37,577 bases of DNA from Spartobacteria bacterium (GCA_003134765.1 PLCM01000028.1:1-37577); one strand, 5' to 3'. Shown: positions 17,640 through 25,051, counted from the stretch's first letter. Program-made: numbers and translations. The notes: generated by a model not told the origin, from the sequence alone.

Positions 17640-18219
17640 TTAGGGTGTTTTAATAGGCTGTCCCTCGTCAAGTAGTACAAAGTCGTTGAGCTCGCCTGTG
17701 TACACTCGTCCGGTAATCTCGTCCGCCGCAACTGCTGCCGAAGTGTCCTCTCCGGTGCCAGAACTCGAGGCGCGGAGCTCGATATGCAGCGGAGAAGCGG
17801 ATCGAAGTGTGTACGCTAGCGCGAAGGATACAAAAAGTCCGGTCGGGCCTACACTGCTTTCGAATCGCGGCTACTTGCGCGTCGGTGCAGGACAGCGAAA
17901 CCCAGTGATCGCTGATAGCGCGGAAAAACAAGCGCGGACCTGACGCATCTCTGTAGATGTCGAACTGGTCCGAAATGCTCCAATAGAGTTGGCTAGGAGT
18001 CGCAGCGATGGAATCCTGCGCGTCGATCGTCAGCTTGCGAAAGATCGAGTTCGGCTCACGTGTGTCGAGGCGGACCGCGCTGTGCTGACTCGTGAAATGC
18101 TGTAAGGTCGCGTCGAATCGCTCGTCGCGCTCCCGCTGCTCCTTTGCTTCCTTATCACGGTTGGATTGGTGGCATGCGCTAAGAACAAACAAAGCTGCTA
18201 CTGCTACGGTTCGTTGCAT
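17640..18219 (-). pseudogene. Lipoprotein cassette gene with a frameshift
   Basis: From ATG 18219 the frame encodes MQRTVAVAALFVLSACHQSN, a lipoprotein signal with lipobox L-S-A-C, and stays plausible to about WVSLSCTDAQVA. Beyond about 17860 that frame becomes Arg/His-rich and stops at 17668. The neighbouring frame gives sensible protein (GPTGLFVSFALAYTLRSASP, later GRVYTGELNDFVLLDEGQPI) and stops at 17640, directly beside the attC core, as cassette genes do. I therefore infer a single-base indel near 17850-17870. It is either genuine decay or a sequencing error. First cassette of the second array. Confidence 0.68.
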
Positions 18220-18235
18220 GTGTGCGCGGGAAAAC

Positions 18236-18380
18236 ACCTAACATGTGAGTATGCCGACAAAACTGCGGCATATCCAGCGTATTGGCGGTCAAAAGCCGCA
18301 AGTGTTCGAATTCGATACATTCCAGCGAACCACGCTTCCCGTGCTTTCGGTCGTCCAAAAAGTGGGCAGAATTCCCGGCT
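18236..18380 (-). other. Candidate attI site
   Basis: ACCTAAC at 18236-18242 (GTTAGGT on the minus strand) is the entry core of the first cassette. Beyond it there is no second attC arm. Instead there is a short inverted repeat TATGCCG/CGGCATA (18250-18256, 18266-18272), and then the start of an intI on the opposite strand at 18381. This order (intI, attI, first cassette) is the standard integron platform. Confidence 0.55.
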
Positions 18381-18468
18381 ATGAACCCTTCCTCTGACCT
18401 GCCGGCTCGGCTGCCCCCCCAAGCCCCGCGGCTCCTCGATCAAATCCGGATTGCAATCGGCACGAAGC
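18381..18468 (+). pseudogene. intI: Integron integrase relic 2, N-terminal fragment
   Basis: ATG 18381 opens MNPSSDLPARLPPQAPRLLD followed by QIRIAIGTK. The LPP..PRLLDQ(I/V)R segment is the conserved N-terminus of IntI proteins. The similarity stops at about 18468 where unrelated sequence begins, and the frame ends at 18524. The matching C-terminus is at 18988-19074, so relic 2 is one gene interrupted or replaced in the middle. Confidence 0.6.
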
Positions 18469-18731
18469 TGCGAGCCCTCCAGGCTCCGGAATTTCGCCTC
18501 GAAAGTCGGAGCGCTTGGGGATGAGAACGCAGTTCGTCTGGCGGAGGGGCCGACTCGCCGCGCGAAATTTCACGATAACCCGCAAAGTCCGCGTCCCTGT
18601 CAGTCTTATTAGGAAATCAACCGGCCGTGAGCAGCCAGGGCTTGTCACGGCGGGAAAATTACAAAAGATGTTGCTGCCAGATCGAGTGATGTGGGGGCAA
18701 GAAACAACCAACAACACGAAAGGACACTAGT

Positions 18732-18923
18732 ATGGCGGACGAAAAAACAGGCAAAAAGCCGACTGACAAACAAGGCGGAAAAGGCGGCGAACAGGGCGGC
18801 GAGGCCGGCGGTCGCGGGCGTCAACTTCTCTACACCTGCTTCAACGACGGCGCGGGCAACTACGTCGATTCAGGCTGGTCGTATTTCACGTGCTGGAAGT
18901 GCGGCGCGTTGAACTACATGTAA
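18732..18923 (+). CDS. 63-residue Gly/Lys-rich protein with C-terminal Cys cluster
   Basis: The product has a flexible, charged N-half (KTGKKPTDKQGGKGGEQGGE) and an aromatic C-half, YTCFNDGAGNYVDSGWSYF then TCWKCGALNYM, with Cys36, Cys54 and Cys57. CxxC plus an upstream Cys suggests a small metal-binding knuckle or a redox motif, but one ligand is missing for a standard zinc ribbon unless it dimerises. AAAGGA about 10 nt before the ATG is a good ribosome-binding site, and a strong terminator follows the stop, so it looks like a complete monocistronic gene. It lies in the segment that splits intI relic 2. I do not recognise the family. Its proximity to the defence operon (353 bp) may be meaningful or not. 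Confidence 0.65.
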   Translation: MADEKTGKKPTDKQGGKGGEQGGEAGGRGRQLLYTCFNDGAGNYVDSGWSYFTCWKCGALNYM

Positions 18924-18944
18924 TCGGTTCACACGGATTCGAGA

Positions 18945-18979
18945 AAGCGCAGGATTTTCATATCCTGCGCTTCCATTTT
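18945..18979 (+). terminator. Rho-independent-type terminator after the small Cys gene
   Basis: Perfect 11-bp stem AAGCGCAGGAT/ATCCTGCGCTT (18945-18955, 18962-18972) with a 6-nt loop, followed by ccatttt. It starts 21 bp after the stop codon. Confidence 0.8.
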
Positions 18980-18987
18980 CTGAGCCC

Positions 18988-19074
18988 AATTTCCCGGGCC
19001 TCGGCGTCACCAGCCCCCTCAATCGGAACCGTCCTCCGACAAGCCACTTGATTTTCGCTACCGTCTGCGGGTGA
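18988..19074 (+). pseudogene. intI: Integron integrase relic 2, C-terminal tail
   Basis: The frame reads [13 protein letters not shown] and stops 15 codons later. It parallels [12 protein letters not shown] at the end of IntI relic 1. The DNA downstream of both relics is also alike (cccgaa-agc, tgtgg-taa) up to the palindromic repeat. Only the last few tens of residues survive. Confidence 0.7.
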
Positions 19075-19110
19075 AATCCCCGCCGTTTTGACCCGAAAAG
19101 CACCTGTGGG

Positions 19111-19162
19111 TAAATGGCGACACCGTCATCCGTCTTCGAGCGGATGACGGTGTCGCCACTTA
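19111..19162. repeat. Long palindromic repeat, copy 2 (intact)
   Basis: Arms of 22 nt (19111-19132 and 19141-19162) pair with a single G-T-type mismatch: the left arm contains ggcgacaccgtcatccg and the right arm cggatgacggtgtcgcc. The 8-nt loop is tcttcgag. Such a structure can act as a bidirectional terminator or as a REP-like target. It lies 114 bp before the SIR2-TIR gene. Confidence 0.85.
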
Positions 19163-19275
19163 CTGCGAATAAGTCATCTTTAGTTCTCGCTCCACAACCC
19201 TGCGCGGCCGCTTGATGCCCTGCTCGTTCCGTTGAGTCTTGCCTGTTTTCTCGCGCGGATTTATAAACGCCTCGC

Positions 19276-20679
19276 GTGACAACCACCGCGACTTACGAGC
19301 GGCTCTGGGTGCGGCTCGAACGTTACCTCCGCGCCGGCAAGCTCATCCCGGTGCTCGGGCCGGGGTGCATCACGTTTGGCGAAAACGATACTCCGCTATA
19401 TCCGTGGCTTGCACAGCAGCTTGTCGAGCGGCTCGGCATCGAGCTGCCCGCGACGTTTCAGTCGCCACTTGATCTCCACGCGGTCGCCTGCGCGCACATT
19501 GCTGCGCGCGGTTCGGTCGAGGATTTGTCCATGGAACTCGACATCCTGCTCGACTCTGCGGAACTGAAGCCCGGCCGGCTCCTGCGCGATCTCGCGCGCA
19601 TCGGCGCGTTCACCCATTTTCTGATGCTCGGGTTCGACCCGTTGCTCGAACGCGCCTTGGGCGAGGTCCGCTACGGCGGAGTGCAAAAGCCTCGCGTGTG
19701 GAGTTTCTCGCTAGGTCAGCCGCCGGAAGATCTGCCCTTCGGCACAAGGGACGCGCCGCAAACCCTCATCGGTTATCTCTTTGGCCGGGTCAGCCCGAAT
19801 CCGAGCTTCCACATCTGGGATCATGATGCCATCGAGTTTGTGTGGTCGCTCCAGCGTGCGCTGCCCTCGCTTAACACGCTTGCCACCACGCTCGCATCGA
19901 ACAGTCTGCTTATCCTCGGAACTGATTTCGCCGACTGGTTGGAACGTTTTTTTCTGCGTGTAATCAAAAACAGGCCGCTCAACCAAGACCCGGGTCTGCC
20001 CTTCCTCCTCGCCGAGCGGCGCGCTCATTCCGAAGCCGAGGCAGTCCTTTTTTACGACGCTCTTGGTGGACGGATAGAAATCGTCCATGATTCGCCGCTC
20101 GACTTCGCGCGCGAGTTCGTCGAACGCGCGCTTCGCGGTTTTGCACTTCCGGACCAGATCCCGCCCGCCCCACTGCCGCCACCGGTTGATCGGAACATCC
20201 CATCCAACGCGATTTTTCTTTCCTACTGCCACGCCGATCGCGTGCTGGCGTTTCGTGTCGCAGAAAAACTGCAGCGCCACGGTTGTCTCGTCTGGCTGGA
20301 CCGCGATCGGCTCGCGGCAGGCGATCATTTCGAGAACCATCTCGAAGCCGCAGTGAAGAAACATTGCAGCTTGTTTCTCTCGCTCATCACCGCAGCCACG
20401 GAAAGCCGAGTGGAAAGTTATTTTCACCGGGAGCGCCGCTGGGCGGCTGAGCGCGCGCAACACTTCGCGCCGAATGAGCCTTTTTACATTCCCCTTGCGA
20501 GCGACGATGCAGCGGGGGAGCTGCAGCGCGAACCGCGCGAGTTTGCAAATATCCATGTCGAGAATACCGAGCGCGAAGACCAAGCGAAGCCGGAGAGCGA
20601 GAACATCTCCGATGCTTTGTGCGAGCGTTTGCACCTTTTGCAACAGGCACGCCTTCCCGCGAAAGAAACCGTCTCGTGA
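19276..20679 (+). CDS. SIR2-like/TIR fusion protein, candidate anti-phage effector
   Basis: The product has 467 residues and starts at GTG. Residues about 20-290 resemble the SIR2 fold used in bacterial defence: GKLIPVLGPGCI (21-32, nucleotide-binding loop), FLMLGFDPLLERAL (115-128), YLFGRVSPNPSF (167-178) and LLILGTDFADWLERFFLRVI (211-230). The usual TTN(Y/F)D Asn and the LHG His are not present in these segments (GFD; LFG), so the SIR2 half is probably not catalytic. Residues about 310-400 are a TIR domain: AIFLSYCHADRVLAFRVAEK, then VWLDRDRLAAGDHFE, then SYFHRERRWAAE. Glu386 aligns with the catalytic Glu of NAD-cleaving TIR domains (SARM1-type W-x-x-x-E). The gene overlaps the next by 4 bp (GTGA). 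A STAND sensor partner with a TIR effector suggests NAD depletion on infection; that role is inference. Confidence 0.78.
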   Translation: MTTTATYERLWVRLERYLRAGKLIPVLGPGCITFGENDTPLYPWLAQQLVERLGIELPATFQSPLDLHAVACAHIAARGSVEDLSMELDILLDSAELKPGRLLRDLARIGAFTHFLMLGFDPLLERALGEVRYGGVQKPRVWSFSLGQPPEDLPFGTRDAPQTLIGYLFGRVSPNPSFHIWDHDAIEFVWSLQRALPSLNTLATTLASNSLLILGTDFADWLERFFLRVIKNRPLNQDPGLPFLLAERRAHSEAEAVLFYDALGGRIEIVHDSPLDFAREFVERALRGFALPDQIPPAPLPPPVDRNIPSNAIFLSYCHADRVLAFRVAEKLQRHGCLVWLDRDRLAAGDHFENHLEAAVKKHCSLFLSLITAATESRVESYFHRERRWAAERAQHFAPNEPFYIPLASDDAAGELQREPREFANIHVENTEREDQAKPESENISDALCERLHLLQQARLPAKETVS

Positions 20680-22829
20680 ACGGCGCACGCCAAAACCCCC
20701 GACTCAGTCCGGAGCCATCTGCGCGTCCCGCCGCGATGCCGAGCACGGCGTGGACCACGCCAGAACGTCCATGGCTTGGCCTTACCCGCTTCTCCGAGAC
20801 GGAGAAAGACTATTTTTACGGACGCGACGCCGAGATCGCCGAGCTGCGTGACCGTGTCTTGCGCGCTCCACTCACCGTCCTCTACGGCGTCAGCGGCTAC
20901 GGCAAATCCTCGCTGCTCGGTGCGGGCCTGATCCCCGCATTGCGCGCCGAAAACCTGCTCCCAATCCCGCTCCCGCGCTTTACCTTTGACGATTCCAACC
21001 AGCCGCCAATTGCACGGGCAGTCGAAGAGATCCTCAAAGCTCTGCCAGCCGCCGATTCGGCCGTTCAGTCATCTTCGATCAATTACCAACCAGATTCGCT
21101 ATGGGAGTTCTTTCACGACCGCTCGCTGCCGTGGTGGCAGCCAAACAACCCCGTTTCTGTCCGGCCGGTGCTGATCTTTGACCAGTTCGAGGATATCTTT
21201 ACCCAAGGCGAGGACAAGGGCGGTGAATGCACGGCGTCGGCATGCGAATTTCTCATTGCCATCGCTGATCTGGTGGAAAACCGGCCGCCAGCCGCGTTAC
21301 GCGAGCGAATGCGAAAGGACCGCGCTCTCGTCCGCGCCTACGATTTTCAAAGCAGGCCAGTCAAACTCGTCATCGCCCTGCGCGAGGACTTCCTCGCTCG
21401 GCTTGAACGCTGGCGGCGAGTGCTGCCAAGCCTGGTCGAAAGCCGCGTTGAGCTTCGCCTGCTCAGCGGCATCCAAGCGCTGCGAGCTGTGATCGAACCG
21501 TCGCGTAAACGGCTCGGCAAACCGCCCATTGTTGCCGAAGCCACCGGTGCAGCCATCGTCCGCTTTGTAGCCGGTGTGGCTGCGGATGTCCCGCTGGAGG
21601 AGATTGACAATGTCCCTCCTCTCTTAAGTCTCATCTGTGCCCAGCTTAACGAGCGCCGTTTTTCCTCGCCCCAGTCCGAGGTGCCTGAGCGCAATGATAT
21701 CCCCATTGAGTGGGTGCGCGCATCGAAGTCTACAGAGAAGGCTCACGCTGCAGCGACCGACGCCGCCACCGAACCGCCACGTACCGCTGCCGAGGAAGTT
21801 CTGGAAGACTTTTACATCGACAGCTTCGCCGAGCACCCCGCTGCAGTGCGTCGTTTCGTAGAGGACAAGTTGGTCTCGGAGGCAGGCTTCCGCGAGACGG
21901 TCACCCTCGACACCGCCCTAACCGAGCTACGCGTCGCCGGAATGACGGACCCTCGTCCCTCCCTTGATCGACTCGTGGATCAGCGTCTCTTGATTATTGA
22001 AGAGCGTGGCGGCGTCGCACGCGTGGAATTTACCCACGATATCTTGGCTGCGCTGGCTCTGCGGAGTCGCGAAAGCCGAAAAGAAAAGGACGCTCTCGCC
22101 GCCAAAAACGCGGCAGAGACTGCTCGCGCGGAGGAGGAGCGCCGCCGAAATGAAGCCGAGCGCCTTCGCGAGCACGCCGTGTCTGCCGGGCGCCGCGCTC
22201 GGCGACTCGCCTTGTTGGCAAGTCTCATCGCGTTGGGAGCCATCGCTGCGCTCTTCTACGCTCTATACTCGCGGCTGGAAACCGATCGCCAGCGCGCTGT
22301 GGCGGTACAGCTTAAGGAACAGGCTCTTGCTGAGAAAGCCAATGCGGAGCAGCAGCAGGCTGAAGCAGAAACGCAGCGACAGACGGCCCAAGCAGCGCGC
22401 AAACTTGCCGAACAGCGCGAGGCTCAGGCAAGGGCTGCGGAGGAATCTAAAAACCAGCTCTTGCTAAAATCCATTCCGTATCGCCTCTGTTCGGTTCTCG
22501 CAAGCAACGATCCTCAGGCGACGGAAGACTTTTGGGCACCTAAAGTGGCCTATTATGAATATGGGACCGTCAGTCGCGCGCTAATCATTGCTCAGCATCG
22601 CCGTGATAGCAGGCAATACCCGTTTCGGAACTACACGGTCACAAGTACTCCGACTGTCTCCGATGTGCCTGGTAGCGACGGATGGACTATCAAATTCGCG
22701 ATGAACTACACGCTCTTGGATCAGCAACGACGACCGGCAACTGCCGAACTCGACGTCACGATTCGGGTGGACCGAAACTACCAGGTCACGCAGGTATCTC
22801 AGGAGGTTGTCAAAGCGCGAAAGAAATAA
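20676..22829 (+). CDS. Membrane-anchored STAND NTPase (nSTAND1-like)
   Basis: From the GTG at 20676 the protein has 717 residues; an upstream ATG at 20619 would overlap the previous gene far more, so I prefer the 4-bp GTGA overlap. After PWLGLTRFSETEKDYFYGRD it has a P-loop GVSGYGKSS (71-79) and Walker B VLIFDQFEDIF (165-175), then arginine-containing sensor regions, the usual nSTAND1 order. A winged-helix-like part (about 365-455) ends in VEFTHDILAALALRSRE. A charged coiled coil surrounds one membrane helix (LALLASLIALGAIAALFYAL, about 511-530). The C-terminal domain (about 595-717), with WTIKFAMNYTLLDQQ, looks NTF2-like. STAND proteins are ligand-triggered switches. As partner of the SIR2-TIR gene it would be the sensor; the membrane position suggests that it detects an envelope or phage structural cue. 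Confidence 0.82.
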   Translation: MNGARQNPRLSPEPSARPAAMPSTAWTTPERPWLGLTRFSETEKDYFYGRDAEIAELRDRVLRAPLTVLYGVSGYGKSSLLGAGLIPALRAENLLPIPLPRFTFDDSNQPPIARAVEEILKALPAADSAVQSSSINYQPDSLWEFFHDRSLPWWQPNNPVSVRPVLIFDQFEDIFTQGEDKGGECTASACEFLIAIADLVENRPPAALRERMRKDRALVRAYDFQSRPVKLVIALREDFLARLERWRRVLPSLVESRVELRLLSGIQALRAVIEPSRKRLGKPPIVAEATGAAIVRFVAGVAADVPLEEIDNVPPLLSLICAQLNERRFSSPQSEVPERNDIPIEWVRASKSTEKAHAAATDAATEPPRTAAEEVLEDFYIDSFAEHPAAVRRFVEDKLVSEAGFRETVTLDTALTELRVAGMTDPRPSLDRLVDQRLLIIEERGGVARVEFTHDILAALALRSRESRKEKDALAAKNAAETARAEEERRRNEAERLREHAVSAGRRARRLALLASLIALGAIAALFYALYSRLETDRQRAVAVQLKEQALAEKANAEQQQAEAETQRQTAQAARKLAEQREAQARAAEESKNQLLLKSIPYRLCSVLASNDPQATEDFWAPKVAYYEYGTVSRALIIAQHRRDSRQYPFRNYTVTSTPTVSDVPGSDGWTIKFAMNYTLLDQQRRPATAELDVTIRVDRNYQVTQVSQEVVKARKK

Positions 22830-23255
22830 CGGCCCTCTAGATCATGGCGATGCGGAGCAGGGCCTCCGCCCGGTAGAATCGGCAGGCGACCGATTTCGAC
22901 TCACTGGGAGGCCGATCGCCGGCTTCAGGATTCCACCGCAGGCCGCGCGTTGGTGGTACCGTCAGCCGTTATCGAGCGGATGACGGTGTCGCCACTTATC
23001 TTGCTGATCGTGCCGCGGACCTGTATTAAGGGTGCCGCGAGACAATTACTCAGCGGTGGAGTTCATTGAAAACCGCAAGCTGGTCAAGTCGGTGCCGGCG
23101 GCCAGTGCCAGTCTTCCAGGACACCGCTGGGCTCATGCAGTTGCACATCCAGATCGAAACCTCGAAACCTCAATTGGGGACTTCGGCTGGTCATACGTGA
23201 TCCGACAAGCACGAATAACGTTGCGCAAAAGAATTTTTCACTTCATGGAGAATCT
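22830..23255. other. intergenic region after the defence operon
   Basis: This stretch holds the third palindromic repeat (22955-22998). The remainder contains no coding frame I can support; the open frame at 23032-23259 lacks any recognisable feature. Confidence 0.5.
22955..22998. repeat. Long palindromic repeat, copy 3 (left arm decayed)
   Basis: The right arm cggatgacggtgtcgccact (22977-22998) is identical to that of copy 2. The left arm ggtaccgtcagccg is partly mutated; the loop is ttatcgag. It lies 126 bp after the STAND gene, so copies 2 and 3 bracket the two-gene operon in direct orientation. Confidence 0.7.
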
Positions 23256-23564
23256 ATGAAATCATCATTATTTGCAGCAATTGTCGCCGTCCTGCTCAGC
23301 TCGATCATCGCCATCACCGCTGTTCATGCTCAAGGCGGGCAAACATTCCGGGGCGCAGCCCAAAGCGTAAGCGGGGGCGTGCTCACGGTTTCTGGCGGCG
23401 GCGAGACCCATCGGTTTCAAATCACCGGATCGACCAAGATTACCGGTCCAAGCGGGAAATCGACAAGCATTTCGAACTGTCTGAACCAGTCGGTGGAAGT
23501 GACCTACAGCGGAAATAAAGAACCTTATCGCGCGATCTCGGTTGCTGCCTTGGAACAGGAATAA
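23256..23564 (+). CDS. Small secreted OB/beta-barrel-like protein
   Basis: The product has 102 residues with a signal peptide (MKSSLFAAIVAVLLSSIIAI then TAVHAQ). The mature part is a single beta-rich domain: FRGAAQSVSGGVLTVSGG, HRFQITGSTKITG, and VEVTYSGNKEPYRAISVAAL. The shape is like DUF5666-type modules. The same pattern (turn-LTV..., then V-x-Y-x-G-N-x-x-P-Y-R-A-x-x-V) recurs at 26186-26719 and in the broken copy at 27459-27770. Function unknown. The ribosome-binding site is probably atggagaatct just before the ATG. Confidence 0.78.
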   Translation: MKSSLFAAIVAVLLSSIIAITAVHAQGGQTFRGAAQSVSGGVLTVSGGGETHRFQITGSTKITGPSGKSTSISNCLNQSVEVTYSGNKEPYRAISVAALEQE

Positions 23565-23586
23565 TGCATCTTCAGTCGGGCTGAAA

Positions 23587-23676
23587 AGTTCGTGGGGCTG
23601 GATCTACGCTGGGACACCGCTTAACGTTTACCCGGACAAGAAACAATACCACGTTACGTTTTCACGAGTAAGATAA
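23587..23676 (+). pseudogene. Orphan 3' end of a gene duplicated at 24340-24415
   Basis: The last 30 codons here (GTPLNVYPDKKQYHVTFSRV) match the end of the next gene (GTMYNVYPNKEQHHVTFSRV). The DNA similarity continues past the stop (agataacat-gagcag). A tandem copy was evidently lost except for its tail. Confidence 0.75.
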
Positions 23677-23695
23677 CATTGAACAGGAGACCCTT

Positions 23696-24415
23696 ATGAA
23701 ACTAATGAAGATAAGTTATGTCAGCATATTTGTCCTACTTCTCGGCCTTCCTCTCGGTGCCACTACGCAAGCCGCCGGTAGTGATGAGCCCATTGTCGGC
23801 CGATGGTCTTTTCCGATGGACCAAGCCTATGTATTCAAGGCTGACGGCAGTTTCACCGGGCAGCCGAGTCTCTCCGGCACGTGGAAACGCGTCCGTATGG
23901 ATGACAAGACAAGCGCCATAGAATATCGCCTCTCCTATTCCGGAAGGCGCGACAAACCTGAAATCCTCACGCTGAGCCGGGGTGACCGCGAAGGCCACGA
24001 ATATGAGGCCGGTCACGTCCTCAGGCTCGATCAACAAATGCGTGTCAAGAAACTGCCCGACAAAGCGGACGACAATTTCTCCGATAACACCAATAGCAGA
24101 TCGACGGAAACTCGACGGTCACACCAGTCGTCTGAAGTAGAATACGACGGTCAAATTGGAGGCTCCCCAGCGGTTTTCCGTCTGACGACTGAAAATGAGA
24201 AGGTCACCGGCACCTATTCACAAGGGGACAAGACTTACAGAATTGTGGGAAGATACGAGGGCGCGCGACTATTGCTGGATGAATACACTGGAGAACGATT
24301 GACAGCCCACATTAAGTTGGATCCCAACGGTTCCGGAGACAGTTGGAAAGGAACCATGTACAACGTTTACCCGAACAAGGAACAACATCACGTGACCTTT
24401 TCACGAGTAAGATAA
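23696..24415 (+). CDS. Secreted protein, two beta-rich halves, function unknown
   Basis: The 239-residue protein begins with a signal peptide (MKLMKISYVSIFVLLLGLPL, cleavage near TQAAG). The first half (IVGRWSFPMDQAYVFKADGS then LSGTWKRV) resembles lipocalin-like or DUF-type domains that open with GRW. The second (about 150-239) starts YDGQIGGSPAVFRLTTENEK and ends HVTFSRVR. A charged Ser/Thr/Arg linker separates them. I do not recognise the family. The start follows aacaggagaccctt, a good ribosome-binding site (GGAG). It is part of a group of small secreted proteins on the same strand. Confidence 0.72.
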   Translation: MKLMKISYVSIFVLLLGLPLGATTQAAGSDEPIVGRWSFPMDQAYVFKADGSFTGQPSLSGTWKRVRMDDKTSAIEYRLSYSGRRDKPEILTLSRGDREGHEYEAGHVLRLDQQMRVKKLPDKADDNFSDNTNSRSTETRRSHQSSEVEYDGQIGGSPAVFRLTTENEKVTGTYSQGDKTYRIVGRYEGARLLLDEYTGERLTAHIKLDPNGSGDSWKGTMYNVYPNKEQHHVTFSRVR

Positions 24416-24455
24416 CATCGAGCAGCGACGAAACGTAACGGACGAGAAAGAATGA

Positions 24456-24584
24456 GAGGCTGCCGAGATAAAAGAAAAAGCGACCGCCGCCGAGGAAAAA
24501 GAGCAAGAGGTCCCCAAGACAGCTCCCGAAGAACAACAACAAGAACAACCGGCCGAGGATAACCCAATCCCTGAGCCGCACTAA
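24456..24584 (+). pseudogene. Possible remnant of an acidic C-terminal tail
   Basis: One frame reads EAAEIKEKATAAEEKEQEVP and ends EDNPIPEPH before a stop. The composition looks coding (Glu/Gln/Ala/Pro-rich), but a TGA lies just upstream and no start is available. It sits between two secreted-protein genes. Confidence 0.35.
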
Positions 24585-24594
24585 CGCTGACATT

Positions 24595-25038
24595 ATGACT
24601 CCAAATTGTTTACGACTAACGTTGGCCATCGCCATCGCAGCCTGCATTTATCCGGCACAGGCAGGTTCTGCCGATAAGACGCCGAGGGAAAGCATTCGCG
24701 CTTTTTACCGTTGGTATATGGAGGCTGTGATCGCTGGCGAATCACCAATGCAGACGAAGCGCAAGGACATGAAGCAGTTCGTGACCGATCGCTTTTTGAA
24801 CGAGATCGATCAGACGACCAAGGAGACGGATGGGCTCGGCGCCGATCCGTTTCTCCAGTCACAGGACACTGACAATGGCTGGAAGTCGAACATTGCCGTG
24901 ACTAAACTGAAAACAACCGGCTCGACTGCGACCGCGAAAGTCGAGCTCAAGGGAAAGGATTTAAGCCGCAAGTTAAGTGTTTCCCTCGTGCACGAACAAG
25001 GCACTTGGAAGCTGGATCAGGTCAAACCAATCGATTAA
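24595..25038 (+). CDS. DUF3828-like secreted protein
   Basis: The product has 147 residues: signal peptide (MTPNCLRLTLAIAIAACIYP, cleavage near AQAG), then an NTF2-like domain with the DUF3828 pattern: AFYRWYMEAV, FVTDRFLNEID, LGADPFLQSQDTDNGWKSNI and a closing GTWKLDQVKPI. DUF3828 proteins are periplasmic or lipoproteins of unknown role. The following gene starts 13 bp later, so the two probably share a transcript. Confidence 0.82.
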   Translation: MTPNCLRLTLAIAIAACIYPAQAGSADKTPRESIRAFYRWYMEAVIAGESPMQTKRKDMKQFVTDRFLNEIDQTTKETDGLGADPFLQSQDTDNGWKSNIAVTKLKTTGSTATAKVELKGKDLSRKLSVSLVHEQGTWKLDQVKPID

Positions 25039-25051
25039 CAAAACAAATCTC

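Noticed and set aside
19711..20688. 325-residue minus-strand frame opposite the SIR2-TIR gene
   Set aside because: No domain or start signal; the plus frame has clear TIR and SIR2 motifs.
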